A DNA stretch of 64,000 nt from Collinsella aerofaciens (lineage in GTDB: Bacteria; Actinomycetota; Coriobacteriia; Coriobacteriales; Coriobacteriaceae): the NCBI RefSeq assembly GCF_019131995.1, contig NZ_JAHONA010000011.1, positions 8,961 through 72,960 on the forward strand, given 5' to 3'. The translations under genes and the position numbers were made by a program. Below are positions 17,874-26,051 of this stretch, piece after piece; the first letter of the stretch is position 1, and every line of letters begins with the position of its first letter. Under the pieces are notes generated by a model. That model did not search any database. It was not told where the DNA came from and saw only the letters and a list, made by a program, of their open reading frames with translations.

Positions 17874-18638
17874 GTGGTTGGCATTGGTATCGACATAGGC
17901 TCGACGGCCGCGAAGGCTGCGGTGGTGGACACGGATGGCGCCATTGCGTGGACTTGCGCGATGCCGACGGGATATTCGTCGGTTGATGCGGCCGAGCGTC
18001 TGCGCGGTGAGCTTGCCGCGGCTGGCTATGACGTGGCTGTCGACGACGTGCGCGTGATCGCGACTGGCTACGGCCGTGTCGCCGCGCCCTATGCGCACAA
18101 GGTCGTGACCGAGATCACCTGCCACGGCACCGGTGCCGTGCGCCTGTTTGGCGATCACGGCACGGTGATCGACGTGGGCGGTCAGGACACCAAGGTCATC
18201 CAACTTAAAGGCGGTCGCGTGGCCAAATTTGCCATGAACGACAAGTGTGCTGCCGGCACAGGCCGCTTTTTGGAAATCATGGCCGACCGCCTGGGCATTA
18301 CCCAGCAGCAGATGGCAGACCTCGCCCGCACCGGCGAGCCTACCAAGATTTCCAGCATGTGCACGGTCTTTGCCGAAAGTGAGGTCATCAGCCTGATCGG
18401 TCGTGGCGAGCCGCGCGAGAACATTGCGCGCGGCGTGATCGACAGCGTGGTCTCGCGCGTGGCGACCATGGCCGGGCAGGCCGCGGGCGCCCCGTACTAC
18501 CTGACCGGTGGCCTGTGCGAGAACGCCTTCGTGGTGGAGCGGTTGGGCGAGCTGCTGGGGTCGCCGGTGATCACCTCGCCCCAGGCTCGCTTTGCCGGTG
18601 CCATCGGCGCGGCGATTCTCGCCGCCGCCTTGGCCTAG
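17874..18638 (+). CDS. HgdC/BadF-type ATP-dependent activase
   Basis: A 254-residue ASKHA-fold ATPase that transfers electrons to dehydratases or double-cubane proteins at the cost of ATP. GIDIGSTAAKAAV (phosphate-1 loop), VIDVGGQDTK (phosphate-2) and the cluster cysteines in NDKCAAGTGRF and SSMCTVFAESE are all present; the two Cys bind a [4Fe-4S] shared across the homodimer. GTG 17874 with AGGAGG 5 bases upstream is the clear start. As the only activase in the window, it should serve both dehydratase-type proteins upstream. The length (about 255) fits the short HgdC class rather than the long fused kind. Confidence 0.88.
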   Translation: MVGIGIDIGSTAAKAAVVDTDGAIAWTCAMPTGYSSVDAAERLRGELAAAGYDVAVDDVRVIATGYGRVAAPYAHKVVTEITCHGTGAVRLFGDHGTVIDVGGQDTKVIQLKGGRVAKFAMNDKCAAGTGRFLEIMADRLGITQQQMADLARTGEPTKISSMCTVFAESEVISLIGRGEPRENIARGVIDSVVSRVATMAGQAAGAPYYLTGGLCENAFVVERLGELLGSPVITSPQARFAGAIGAAILAAALA

Positions 18639-18652
18639 GGGTGTACCGCGAC

Positions 18653-19870
18653 ATGCGCATCCTCAATATCTCGGCACAAAAACCAGATAGCACCGGCAGC
18701 GGCACCTACCTTGCCGCGCTCGTGCGCGAACAGATCGAGACGGGGCATCGCGCCGCCGTGCTTTGCGGCGCGGCACCGGGTGATACCCAAGGCGAGCTGG
18801 ATCGGCGTGCTGCCGTGTTTGCCGTACCGTTCGAGTCGCCCGAGCTGCCGTTTCCCATCTGCGGTATGTCCGATGTCATGCCCTATTCCTCTACACGCTA
18901 TCGTGACCTGACGCCTTCGATGCTCAGGGCATTTGAGCGTGCATTTGCTGCTGCTATCGATCGGGCGGTGGCTGAGTTTCGGCCCGATCTGGTGCTCTGT
19001 CACCACCTGTATCTGGTGACCGCATTGGCGCGCGAGTGCGTCCGGGGCGTGCCGGTTGTTGCCGTGTGTCATTCGACCGACCTGCGCCAGCTGCGTTCGC
19101 ATGCGCTCGAGCGCGATCGCATCGTAAGTGCGGTTCGTCGGCTCGATGCCGTCTTTGCGCTCCATGCTGAGCAGGCTGAGCAGATTGGCCTGGTGTGCGG
19201 CGTCGATGTCGATCGCATCCACGTGATTGGGACGGGCTACGACCATCGCGTCTTCTGCCGCGACGCGAGCGTGGCGAGGCAGCCGGGATCGCTTGTGTAC
19301 GTGGGCAAGATTTGCTTTAAAAAGGGCGTCGAGTCGCTGGTTCGAGCCGTGTCATTGCCGATTGACGATGACGTCCGCCCATCTGGCTTGGTACTTGTGG
19401 GCGGCCGCGGGGACGATGCCGAGTACGCGCGTATCGAGCGCTTGACCGCGGCCTCGGATGTGCCGGTGACGCTGGCGGGGCGCTTGGATAGCGATGAGCT
19501 CGTGCGTGCCTACCGCAGTTCCGACGTCTTTGTGCTGCCTTCGTTTTACGAGGGTCTGCCGCTCGTGACGATCGAGGCCCTCGCGTGCGGTTGCAAAGTT
19601 GTGGCGACCGATTTGCCCGGCGTTCGTCCCTGGATGGAGGCGATGCTTCCCGGTGCTCCCGTGACGTGGGTGGCATCGCCGCGTATGACGGATTTCGACA
19701 CGCCCGTGGCGGCCGACCTTCCGTTGTTTGAGCGCGCGCTGGCAGACGCTATCGCGCAGGCGCTTGCGGCGCCGCGTTCGACGTTCGAGCCGTCGGCGGT
19801 CTCTTGGGAAGCGTGCATGGCGCGTATACTTAAAGTCGTTGATTTGTTGGAAGGGGGTTCGTATGGCTAA
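18653..19870 (+). CDS. GT4-type glycosyltransferase
   Basis: A 405-residue GT-B glycosyltransferase. The N-terminal half starts as MRILNISAQ with an STGSGTYL acceptor-side loop, and the C-terminal half has the GT4 donor-site elements VYVGKICFKKGVESLV and PSFYEGLPLVTIEALACG (about residues 300-320). Such enzymes use nucleotide sugars to build glycolipids, wall sugars or small glycosides. The place is odd: it lies 14 bp after the activase and its stop overlaps the start of selD by 8 bases, so it is translationally coupled to selenium genes. No other sugar genes are nearby. Whether it has any part in selenium metabolism (for example making a selenosugar) is only a thought. Confidence 0.8.
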   Translation: MRILNISAQKPDSTGSGTYLAALVREQIETGHRAAVLCGAAPGDTQGELDRRAAVFAVPFESPELPFPICGMSDVMPYSSTRYRDLTPSMLRAFERAFAAAIDRAVAEFRPDLVLCHHLYLVTALARECVRGVPVVAVCHSTDLRQLRSHALERDRIVSAVRRLDAVFALHAEQAEQIGLVCGVDVDRIHVIGTGYDHRVFCRDASVARQPGSLVYVGKICFKKGVESLVRAVSLPIDDDVRPSGLVLVGGRGDDAEYARIERLTAASDVPVTLAGRLDSDELVRAYRSSDVFVLPSFYEGLPLVTIEALACGCKVVATDLPGVRPWMEAMLPGAPVTWVASPRMTDFDTPVAADLPLFERALADAIAQALAAPRSTFEPSAVSWEACMARILKVVDLLEGGSYG

Positions 19871-20912
19871 GGACACCATGAAGCTCACGTCCATGACGGC
19901 CGCGAGCGGTTGAGCCGCTAAGTTGGCTCCTGGAGCCCTCGCCCAGGTCCTGGGCGATTTACCCAATGTGCATAACGACAACTTGCTCGTGGGGTTCGAT
20001 ACCTCCGACGATGCGAGCGTCTTCCGCGTAGGGGAGAACCTGGGGCTCGTGCAGTCCATTGACTTCTTCCCACCGATGGTTGACGACCCGTTCCTCTTTG
20101 GCCAGATCGCCGCGGCCAACTCGCTGTCGGACATCTACGCCATGGGCGGGCGGCCGAGCCATGCCATGAACCTGCTGTGCATTCCGAGCTGCCTGGGCGT
20201 TGAGGTTGCCGGCCAGATTCTGGCGGGCGGCGCCGACAAGTGCGTCGAGGCGGATTGCTCCATCGCGGGCGGCCACACCATCAACGACGACGAGCCCAAG
20301 TACGGTCTGTCCGTGAGCGGCTTTGTGCCACTCGACCGTATGCTCGCCAACAGCGGCGCGCACGTGGGCGATGTTCTGCTGCTGACCAAGGCGATCGGCT
20401 CGGGCATCATCACCACGGCCATTAAGGGCGAGCTCATCGAGCAGGACGAGGCCGCAGCCATGTTTGACTCGATGCGCACCCTCAACGAGGCTCCGATTCG
20501 TCTGGCCGAGGGACTCGAGCTTCACGGCTGCACCGACATTACGGGCTTTGGCCTGATCGGGCATGCGTGCGAGATGGCCGAGGGCTCGGGCGTGCAGATT
20601 GAACTTGCGTCGGGGGCGGTGCCGCTCTTTGACCAGGTGCTCGATATGGCGCGTCTGGGCATTATCCCCGCGGGCTCCTACCGCAACCAAGACTTCTTTG
20701 GCCCGCGTGTGGCTGCCGACGAAGACTTGGAGCTGGGAATGTTGGATGCACTGTACGATCCGCAGACTTCGGGCGGTTTGCTTATTGCGGCGCCCGCGGC
20801 GGATGTGGATGAGCTTGCGCGTCGTCTGCATGCTGAGGGACGCGTTGCCGCTACGATCGGCCGCGTGTGCGAGCCGGTGCCGGGCGGTCCTGCCGTTCGC
20901 GTTGTGCATTAA
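19863..20912 (+). CDS. selD: Selenide, water dikinase, selenocysteine-containing
   Basis: Makes selenophosphate from selenide and ATP, the donor for both selenocysteine and Se cofactors. ATG 19863 (ribosome site GAAGGGGG) gives 16 codons, then an in-frame TGA at 19911-19913 within the active-site context SG-U-AAK, where other SelD proteins have Cys or Sec (E. coli Cys17). Reading through gives 349 residues with the usual later blocks (GFDTSDDASVF, SIDFFPPMVDDPF, AAANSLSDIYAMGG, DITGFGLIGH, DPQTSGG). Hairpins right after the TGA can serve as the SECIS. A standard caller would truncate it to start near 19923. It overlaps the glycosyltransferase by 8 bp and is followed by yedF. Confidence 0.93.
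19925..19956 (+). promoter_or_regulatory. Candidate bacterial SECIS of selD
   Basis: Downstream of the UGA (19911-19913) lie two hairpins: GGCTC/GAGCC with loop CTG (19925-19937) and a perfect 7-bp stem with loop GTC (19940-19956). Bacterial SECIS elements sit some 15-40 nt after UGA with G/U in the apical loop, so either could bind SelB. Which one is used cannot be told by eye. Confidence 0.55.
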
Positions 20913-20971
20913 GGAAAACCGTTTATGCGACCGCCTACTGTTCTGGGCGGTCCCTTTTGAAAGGAAAAACT

Positions 20972-21598
20972 ATGTCTACCAAAATTGAAGTCAATGCCAT
21001 GGGCGATGCCTGCCCGCTGCCCGTCGTCAAGACGCTCAAAGCCCTGAAGCAGCTCGATGGCGAGGGCACAGTCGTGACCTCGGTCGATAACGAGACCGCC
21101 GTCAAGAACATCTCCAAGATGGCGCAGGAGAAGGGCTGCACGGCCTTGGTCGAGAAGGTTTCTGACGCCGAGTGGCACGTGACCGTGGCGACCTCTGGCG
21201 CCGTTGCCGTGGCCGATCCCGAGCAGGATGGCGCTGCCTTCTGTGATGCCAGCGCCGGCAAGGGCAAGCTCGTCATTTCCGTCTACACCGACTGCATGGG
21301 CCGTGGCGACGACGAGCTGGGCCACAAGCTCATGAAGGCGTTTATCTTTGCCGTGACGCAGCAGGAGGAACTGCCCGCGACCATGCTGTTCTACAACGGC
21401 GGTGCCAAGCTCACCGTCGAGGGTTCGCCGGTGCTCGACGACCTGAAGGGCCTGGCGGAGCAGGGTGTCGAGATTCTCACCTGCGGCACCTGCCTCGACC
21501 ACTATGGCATTAAAGACCAGCTTGCGGTGGGCGAGGTCACCAACATGTACGTGATCGTGGAGAAGATGGAGCAGGCCGTGCGCGTCGTGCGCCCGTAG
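20972..21598 (+). CDS. yedF: Selenium metabolism protein YedF (TusA-DsrE fusion)
   Basis: A 208-residue two-domain protein. The first 75 residues are a TusA/SirA fold with the sulfur/selenium-carrier motif DACPLPVVKT (about residues 12-21). The rest is a DsrE-like domain with VISVYTDCMGRGDDELG and a second Cys cluster LTCGTCLDHYG (about 170-180). YedF commonly accompanies selD and is thought to help deliver reduced selenium; the biochemical step is unproven. GAAAGGAAAA precedes ATG 20972, 59 bp after selD. It is followed closely by a DUF3343 gene and a desulfurase-like gene, the usual neighbourhood of selenium-trait genomes. Confidence 0.9.
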   Translation: MSTKIEVNAMGDACPLPVVKTLKALKQLDGEGTVVTSVDNETAVKNISKMAQEKGCTALVEKVSDAEWHVTVATSGAVAVADPEQDGAAFCDASAGKGKLVISVYTDCMGRGDDELGHKLMKAFIFAVTQQEELPATMLFYNGGAKLTVEGSPVLDDLKGLAEQGVEILTCGTCLDHYGIKDQLAVGEVTNMYVIVEKMEQAVRVVRP

Positions 21599-21617
21599 CG
21601 TATTGGTTGGAGTTGCC

Positions 21618-21869
21618 ATGAGGGAGAAGCGCCCGGCGCTTGTCATCACGTTTCCTACCACGGCGGCCGCCATGGGTTGTGAATCCCTGTGCATCGAGCG
21701 CGGTCTTCCCGGGCGGACGATTCCCGTGCCCGGGGAGGTCGCTGCCGGCTGCGGTTTGGCGTGGAAGGCGTTGCCTGCCGATGAGGAACTGCTGCGCGGC
21801 GAACTCGCCGCGGCGGGCGTTCCCACCGAGGGCTTTACGGTGATCGACATGTGGGAGGTCGTGCGATGA
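21618..21869 (+). CDS. DUF3343 putative Se/S carrier protein
   Basis: An 83-residue protein of the DUF3343 family, seen near selD and proposed to carry sulfur or selenium. Key features are ITFPTTAAAMGCESL, where a Cys (about residue 21) follows an N-terminal strand, and GEVAAGCGLAWK with a second Cys (about 45). The gene begins 19 bp after yedF (GGAG site) and its TGA overlaps the ATG of the desulfurase gene (ATGA), so translation is coupled. A second, longer DUF3343 protein with an added Cys-rich N-terminus lies at 49413. Confidence 0.8.
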   Translation: MREKRPALVITFPTTAAAMGCESLCIERGLPGRTIPVPGEVAAGCGLAWKALPADEELLRGELAAAGVPTEGFTVIDMWEVVR

Positions 21870-23005
21870 TCTACCTGGATAACGCGGCGACGACCATGCA
21901 CAAGCCGCAGGCGGTCATCGATGCCGTGACGCAAGCGATGTGCTCGCTCGGCAATGCCGGGCGCGGCGCCACGTCGGGTGCCCTCGACGCCGCTCGTACC
22001 ATTCACGGTTGCCGTGCCAAGCTCGCGCGCCTTTTGGGTTGCCCGAGGGCGGACCATGTGTGCTTTACGCCCAACTCTACGGCGGCGCTCAACACCGCCA
22101 TCTGTGGCGTGGTGCGCCCCGGCGACCGCGTGGTCACCACGGTGCTCGAGCATAACTCCGTGCTGCGTCCGCTCAACCGCCTGGCAGCGGAGCGGGGTGT
22201 GACCGTTGAGCATGCGAGCTGTGACGCAAACGGTGTGCTCGACTACGACGAGCTCGAGCGGCTAGTCACGCCCGGTACGAGTGCCGTGGTTGTGACGCAC
22301 GCCTCCAACGTGACCGGCAACGCTGTCGACATTGTGCGTGTGGCGGCCATCGCCCATGCGGCCGGTGCGCTGGTGATCGTCGATGCCTCGCAGTCTGCCG
22401 GTACGGCGCGTGTCGATATGCAGGCCATGGGCCTCGACATAGTGTGCTTTACCGGCCACAAGGGGCTCATGGGTCCGCAGGGGACCGGCGGCCTGGCCGT
22501 GGCGGAGGGCATTGACGTGGCTCCGTGGGCCATGGGCGGCACGGGCGTGCACAGCTTCGATGCGCTGCAGCCGCTTGAGTGGCCCACGCGCCTTGAGGCG
22601 GGCACGCTCAACGGCCACGGCATCGCGGGCCTTTCTGCCGGCCTCGACTTTATCGAGGCCCAGGGTGGGGTCGAGGCGATTGCTGCCCACGAGCGTGCGC
22701 TCGCTGATCGCTTCCTTGCCGGTGTGCGCAAGATTCCGGGGATTAAGCTCTACGGTGCCTTTGACCAGCAGGCGCGCTCTGCGATTGTGTCGCTCAACGT
22801 AGCCGATATCGACTCTGCCGAGATTTCGGACGCGCTCATGCAAGGGTGGGGGATTGCGACGCGCCCCGGTGCCCATTGCGCTCCGCTCATGCACCGCGCG
22901 CTGGGGACCGAGCGCCAGGGCGTCGTCCGCTTCTCGTTTGGGTATTTCAACACGGACGAGGAAGTCGACACCGCGATTGACGCTTTGCGCGATTTAGCCT
23001 GCTAA
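21866..23005 (+). CDS. Cysteine desulfurase / selenocysteine lyase-like PLP enzyme
   Basis: A 379-residue class V aminotransferase-fold enzyme that should pull S or Se from cysteine or selenocysteine. The PLP lysine lies in FTGHKGLMGPQG (about residues 195-206), the N-terminus is IYLDNAATTMHKPQ, and the persulfide Cys is in RPGAHCAPLMHRALG (about residue 335). This subgroup (often called SclA or csd-type) is found with DUF3343 and YedF, so it may supply selenide to SelD. Its ATG overlaps the preceding stop. A terminator follows at 23030, ending the selenium operon. Confidence 0.85.
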   Translation: MIYLDNAATTMHKPQAVIDAVTQAMCSLGNAGRGATSGALDAARTIHGCRAKLARLLGCPRADHVCFTPNSTAALNTAICGVVRPGDRVVTTVLEHNSVLRPLNRLAAERGVTVEHASCDANGVLDYDELERLVTPGTSAVVVTHASNVTGNAVDIVRVAAIAHAAGALVIVDASQSAGTARVDMQAMGLDIVCFTGHKGLMGPQGTGGLAVAEGIDVAPWAMGGTGVHSFDALQPLEWPTRLEAGTLNGHGIAGLSAGLDFIEAQGGVEAIAAHERALADRFLAGVRKIPGIKLYGAFDQQARSAIVSLNVADIDSAEISDALMQGWGIATRPGAHCAPLMHRALGTERQGVVRFSFGYFNTDEEVDTAIDALRDLAC

Positions 23006-23029
23006 AGCTGCTAGAGCGTATATACTTGC

Positions 23030-23060
23030 GGGACGGGTGTTTTTGCCCGTCCCATTTTTT
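23030..23060 (+). terminator. Terminator after the selenium operon
   Basis: A perfect 8-bp stem GGGACGGG/CCCGTCCC (23030-23037, 23046-23053) precedes a run of A plus T6. It ends 10 bases before the brnQ ribosome site. Confidence 0.85.
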
Positions 23061-23083
23061 GTTTCAACCCGAAAGGTGTGTCT

Positions 23084-24442
23084 ATGGCCTCATCCGCCTC
23101 GCGTGGTCTGCGCTCCGACCATGTCGTTACCGTCGGCATCGCCCTGTTCTCGATGCTCTTTGGCGCCGGCAACCTCATTATTCCGCCGCTGCTGGCGCTG
23201 CAGGCTGGTTCTGCCACGCCGGTCGCCATGCTCGGCTTTCTCATCGCCGCCATCGGCCTGCCCGTCATGGGCTTTATTGCCGTGGCGCTTGCCGGAACGG
23301 CGCGCGAGCTTGCCGGCCGCGTGCACCCCAAGTTTGGCGAGTTCTTTGTTGCGGCAGTATATCTGGCAATCGGTCCGTGCCTTGCCATTCCGCGTACGAG
23401 TTCCACGGCGTTTGAGATGCTGGTGCCGCTACTGCCCGAGGGCGTTTCACTCGGCACGGCTCGCCTGGTGTTTGCCGTTGGCTTCTTTGTCGTCGCGTTT
23501 GCGCTCACGCTGCGTCCGGGCGTTATCACGCGCGTACTCGGGCGCATTACGGGTCCCGCGCTCATTGCGCTCATCGTGCTGGTCGTGGGTGCCGCCGTGA
23601 TCTCGCCGCTGGGACCGGCTGCCGCCCCGCAAGCTCCCTATGATGCCGGTGCTGCCGTGCAGGGCTTCTTGACCGGCTACCAGACCATGGACCTGCTTGC
23701 GTCGCTCGCCTTCGGCATCATCATCGCCGAGACCATCCACGAGTTGGGTGTTACCAATGACAAACGCGTGGCCTTCGAGATTTCGCGTTCCGGTGTGATC
23801 GCCGGCGTGCTCATGGCCATCATCTACTGCGGCCTAGCGCTTGCCGGTATGCAGCTCGGCACCGTGATGCCCGACGCCACCAACGGCGCTGCAATTCTTG
23901 CTCGTTCGGCCTCCATGCACTTTGGCCTTGCCGGCACGGTTGTGGTATTTGCGATTTTCTTCCTCGCCTGCATGAACGTGTGCATCGGCCTCATCAGCTG
24001 CTGCTCGCGTTACTTCTGCGAGACGTATGTGATCGAGGGGGGAGCGGAGGCCTCCGAGGAGGCCATGCGCCGCCCCTTCGCGATTCTCGCCTTTGTGTTC
24101 GCGGCGTTTTCGTGCGTACTCTCCAACGTGGGCCTCGACGTGATCCTTATGTTCTCGGTGCCCATGCTCAACGCCTTGTATCCCGTTGCCATCGTGCTGG
24201 TGCTTATGGGCCTGGTGCACGGTTTTTGCGACGCGCATCCGCAGGTGTGGGTTTGGGTCGGCGGCGTTGTCGCGGTGCAGAGCGTGATTACCTCGGTTCG
24301 AGACGCGTTCTTTGCGGGTGCGTGGCTGCCGTTCGATGCGCTGCCGCTGGCGGACATTGGAGCCGCGTGGGCGCCGGTTGCCGTGGTGGCGTTTGTGATC
24401 GGTCTGCTCCACAGCAAGTTTGTCGCACATTCGAGGAGCTAG
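23084..24442 (+). CDS. brnQ: Branched-chain amino acid transporter, LIVCS family
   Basis: A 452-residue protein with about 12 membrane segments, matching BrnQ along its length. The opening ALFSMLFGAGNLIIPP is the family signature, and LAIGPCLAIPRTSSTAFEM and SLAFGIIIAETI are further conserved blocks. It imports leucine, isoleucine and valine with Na+ or H+. ATG 23084 follows AAAGG; the GTG at 23078 is less likely. It sits directly after the terminator of the selenium operon, so some read-through may reach it. The tRNA pair begins 92 bp downstream. Confidence 0.9.
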   Translation: MASSASRGLRSDHVVTVGIALFSMLFGAGNLIIPPLLALQAGSATPVAMLGFLIAAIGLPVMGFIAVALAGTARELAGRVHPKFGEFFVAAVYLAIGPCLAIPRTSSTAFEMLVPLLPEGVSLGTARLVFAVGFFVVAFALTLRPGVITRVLGRITGPALIALIVLVVGAAVISPLGPAAAPQAPYDAGAAVQGFLTGYQTMDLLASLAFGIIIAETIHELGVTNDKRVAFEISRSGVIAGVLMAIIYCGLALAGMQLGTVMPDATNGAAILARSASMHFGLAGTVVVFAIFFLACMNVCIGLISCCSRYFCETYVIEGGAEASEEAMRRPFAILAFVFAAFSCVLSNVGLDVILMFSVPMLNALYPVAIVLVLMGLVHGFCDAHPQVWVWVGGVVAVQSVITSVRDAFFAGAWLPFDALPLADIGAAWAPVAVVAFVIGLLHSKFVAHSRS

Positions 24443-24533
24443 GGTTTCTGCGCTTGCACAGGCGGGGAGTCTCCCCTATAATTTCCTTCGCTTTGGGACA
24501 CGCAAGGTTTAGACCTTAGCTGCTCAACACCTT

Positions 24534-24610
24534 CGGGACGTGGCGCAGTTTGGTAGCGCGCCTGCTTTGGGAGCAGGATGTCGCAGGTTCAAATCCTGTC
24601 GTCCCGACCA
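24534..24610 (+). tRNA. tRNA-Pro (UGG)
   Basis: A 77-nt cloverleaf with encoded CCA. The acceptor CGGGACG pairs with CGTCCCG; the anticodon stem CCTGC/GCAGG holds loop TTTGGGA with anticodon TGG; the T-loop is GGTTCAAATCC. It lies 6 bp before tRNA-Gly, so both are probably one transcript ending at the terminator at 24702. Confidence 0.97.
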
Positions 24611-24616
24611 TATCTT

Positions 24617-24690
24617 GCGGGCGTAGTTCAATGGTAGAACCCCAGCCTTCCAAGCTGATGACGCGGGTTCGATTCCCGTCGCCCGCTCCA
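24617..24690 (+). tRNA. tRNA-Gly (UCC)
   Basis: A 74-nt cloverleaf with encoded CCA. Acceptor GCGGGCG pairs with CGCCCGC; the anticodon loop CTTCCAA gives TCC; the T-arm is GGGTTCGATTCCC. Confidence 0.96.
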
Positions 24691-24701
24691 TAAGATAGCT
24701 T

Positions 24702-24740
24702 AACGGCTCTGATTCCCTTTGGGATCAGAGCCGTTTTCGT
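24702..24740 (+). terminator. Terminator after tRNA-Pro/tRNA-Gly
   Basis: A long stem, AACGGCTCTGAT plus CCC (24702 on) pairing with GGGATCAGAGCCGTT, ends in TTTT at about 24735. It should end the tRNA transcript. Confidence 0.85.
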
Positions 24741-24771
24741 AAACGTGCCGGGGACCCCACATCCCCACCTA

Positions 24772-24838
24772 AGTTGCGGTGAAATACGGACTGTTTTTCG
24801 GCTTTTATGGCCCATGTAGTCCGTATTTCACCGCAACT
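24772..24838. repeat. Palindromic intergenic repeat, copy 2 (CGGAC variant)
   Basis: Perfect 21-bp arms (24772-24792 and 24818-24838) with the outer sequence AGTTGCGGTGAAATA as in copies 1 and 3. It has CGGAC where copy 1 has GGGAC, the change being mirrored in both arms. The 333-bp stretch 24691-25023 otherwise contains the tRNA terminator, a short GGTCG/CGACC hairpin near 24870 and a weak promoter-like area. Confidence 0.9.
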
Positions 24839-25023
24839 ATTTGTAAGGTTGGATTTTGATGCCGTTGGGAGGGTCGTAGCGACCGTCTACCGAGAGTGGA
24901 AATATTTTTTGAAGCTCTGACCTGCGGCGTCAAGCTTTTGGTCAGCTTTTGGCAAGGCCTGCGAACGGAAGCATGCGATAGCGTAATGGTATTCTCTCCG
25001 CCGTGATGGTTATGGGGTTGGCC

Positions 25024-26025
25024 ATGCTCGATAAAGGCAAACATTTTCCGCAGTCATATGCAAGGATGCTATTCTCGGCCGTTGGAATTCATCAAGATGG
25101 ACAGCTGCTTATAACAATTGATCCTTGGGATGAACGCCGCGCGCGTGAGCTTATGCAGGAAGAGCTCATGCTTCGTCTTTACAACCACGTGTATGCGGAT
25201 CCGGTCTATTGGAATAATCTTGGGGTTGAAGATCGTATCTTTCAGCTGGCATCCGCTATTGCGGTCGTTGAACCGGATGCTGTGTTCTGCGGAGCGACAG
25301 CAGCGCTGCTCTACGGCATCGGCTCGGCGTATACGCTTCTGGATAAAGTGCAAGTGCTGCTGCCACGGTCTACAAGGCGTGATACGTATGAGTTCGTTGA
25401 ATACAAGCGCTGGCGCCCGGGCGAAGTGTGGCGGCTTGGTCTGTTTACACTGACGGATCCGTGTCGAACGGTTGTTGATATCGCGCGATCGAGCGCCTTT
25501 CGCTATGCGCTGGGTTATGTCGATGGCTTGGCCCGTGAGTACGATGTCGAGCGCGAAGAGCTGCGAGCATATGCGCAGGCAAATTGTCGAGGGCTGCATG
25601 GCATCGCGCGTGCTTTTGACGTTTTTGATTATATGGATGGCAGGTCAGGCAATGGCGGTGAGTCTGAGGCGAGAGCAGCGATGATTCTCGCTGGGGTTGC
25701 CGCGCCCGAGCTTCAAGTTGAGATAACGCGGCCGGGAAACGCTGGCTATTATCTAGCAGATTATGGCTGGCAGATGCCAGACGGCTCATGGACGCTGGCA
25801 GAGCTGCATGGGCTGGGCAAGTTTGAAGACGAGGCTCAAAATAATGCAGAGCGGGCGGCGGCAAAAACGTATCGAGCGGCCCTCATGCGCGACGCGAACC
25901 TTCGCGCCATGGGCCACAACATCATTCATTTCAAACTCTCGGACACCTACGACGTAGAATCGTTCGGTGCCATGATGCGCGGTTACGGCATTCCGACAAC
26001 AAAACCCTACGCCGAATCCCGATAG
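25024..26025 (+). CDS. AbiEi-like / DUF559-type protein of unknown function
   Basis: A protein of about 333 residues that I recognise only in outline. The first 200 residues look like the AbiEi-type transcriptional regulator/antitoxin architecture (AVVEPDAVFCGATAALLYG, a polar LLPRSTRRD stretch, then LTDPCRTVVDIARSS). The last third begins with SEARAAMIL and ends YYLADYGW...LAELHG, similar in layout to Vsr/DUF559 nuclease-like folds, with possible acidic residues Glu, Asp and Glu. No AbiEii toxin gene is next to it. Start is uncertain: in-frame codons at 25006, 25012 and 25024; the last has GGGG 7 bases upstream. Codon use is less GC-rich than the neighbours and the gene is bracketed by repeat copies 2 and 3, which suggests acquisition. 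Confidence 0.55.
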   Translation: MLDKGKHFPQSYARMLFSAVGIHQDGQLLITIDPWDERRARELMQEELMLRLYNHVYADPVYWNNLGVEDRIFQLASAIAVVEPDAVFCGATAALLYGIGSAYTLLDKVQVLLPRSTRRDTYEFVEYKRWRPGEVWRLGLFTLTDPCRTVVDIARSSAFRYALGYVDGLAREYDVEREELRAYAQANCRGLHGIARAFDVFDYMDGRSGNGGESEARAAMILAGVAAPELQVEITRPGNAGYYLADYGWQMPDGSWTLAELHGLGKFEDEAQNNAERAAAKTYRAALMRDANLRAMGHNIIHFKLSDTYDVESFGAMMRGYGIPTTKPYAESR

Positions 26026-26051
26026 AGAAATCGTTCGCGGTCCACCTTCAA

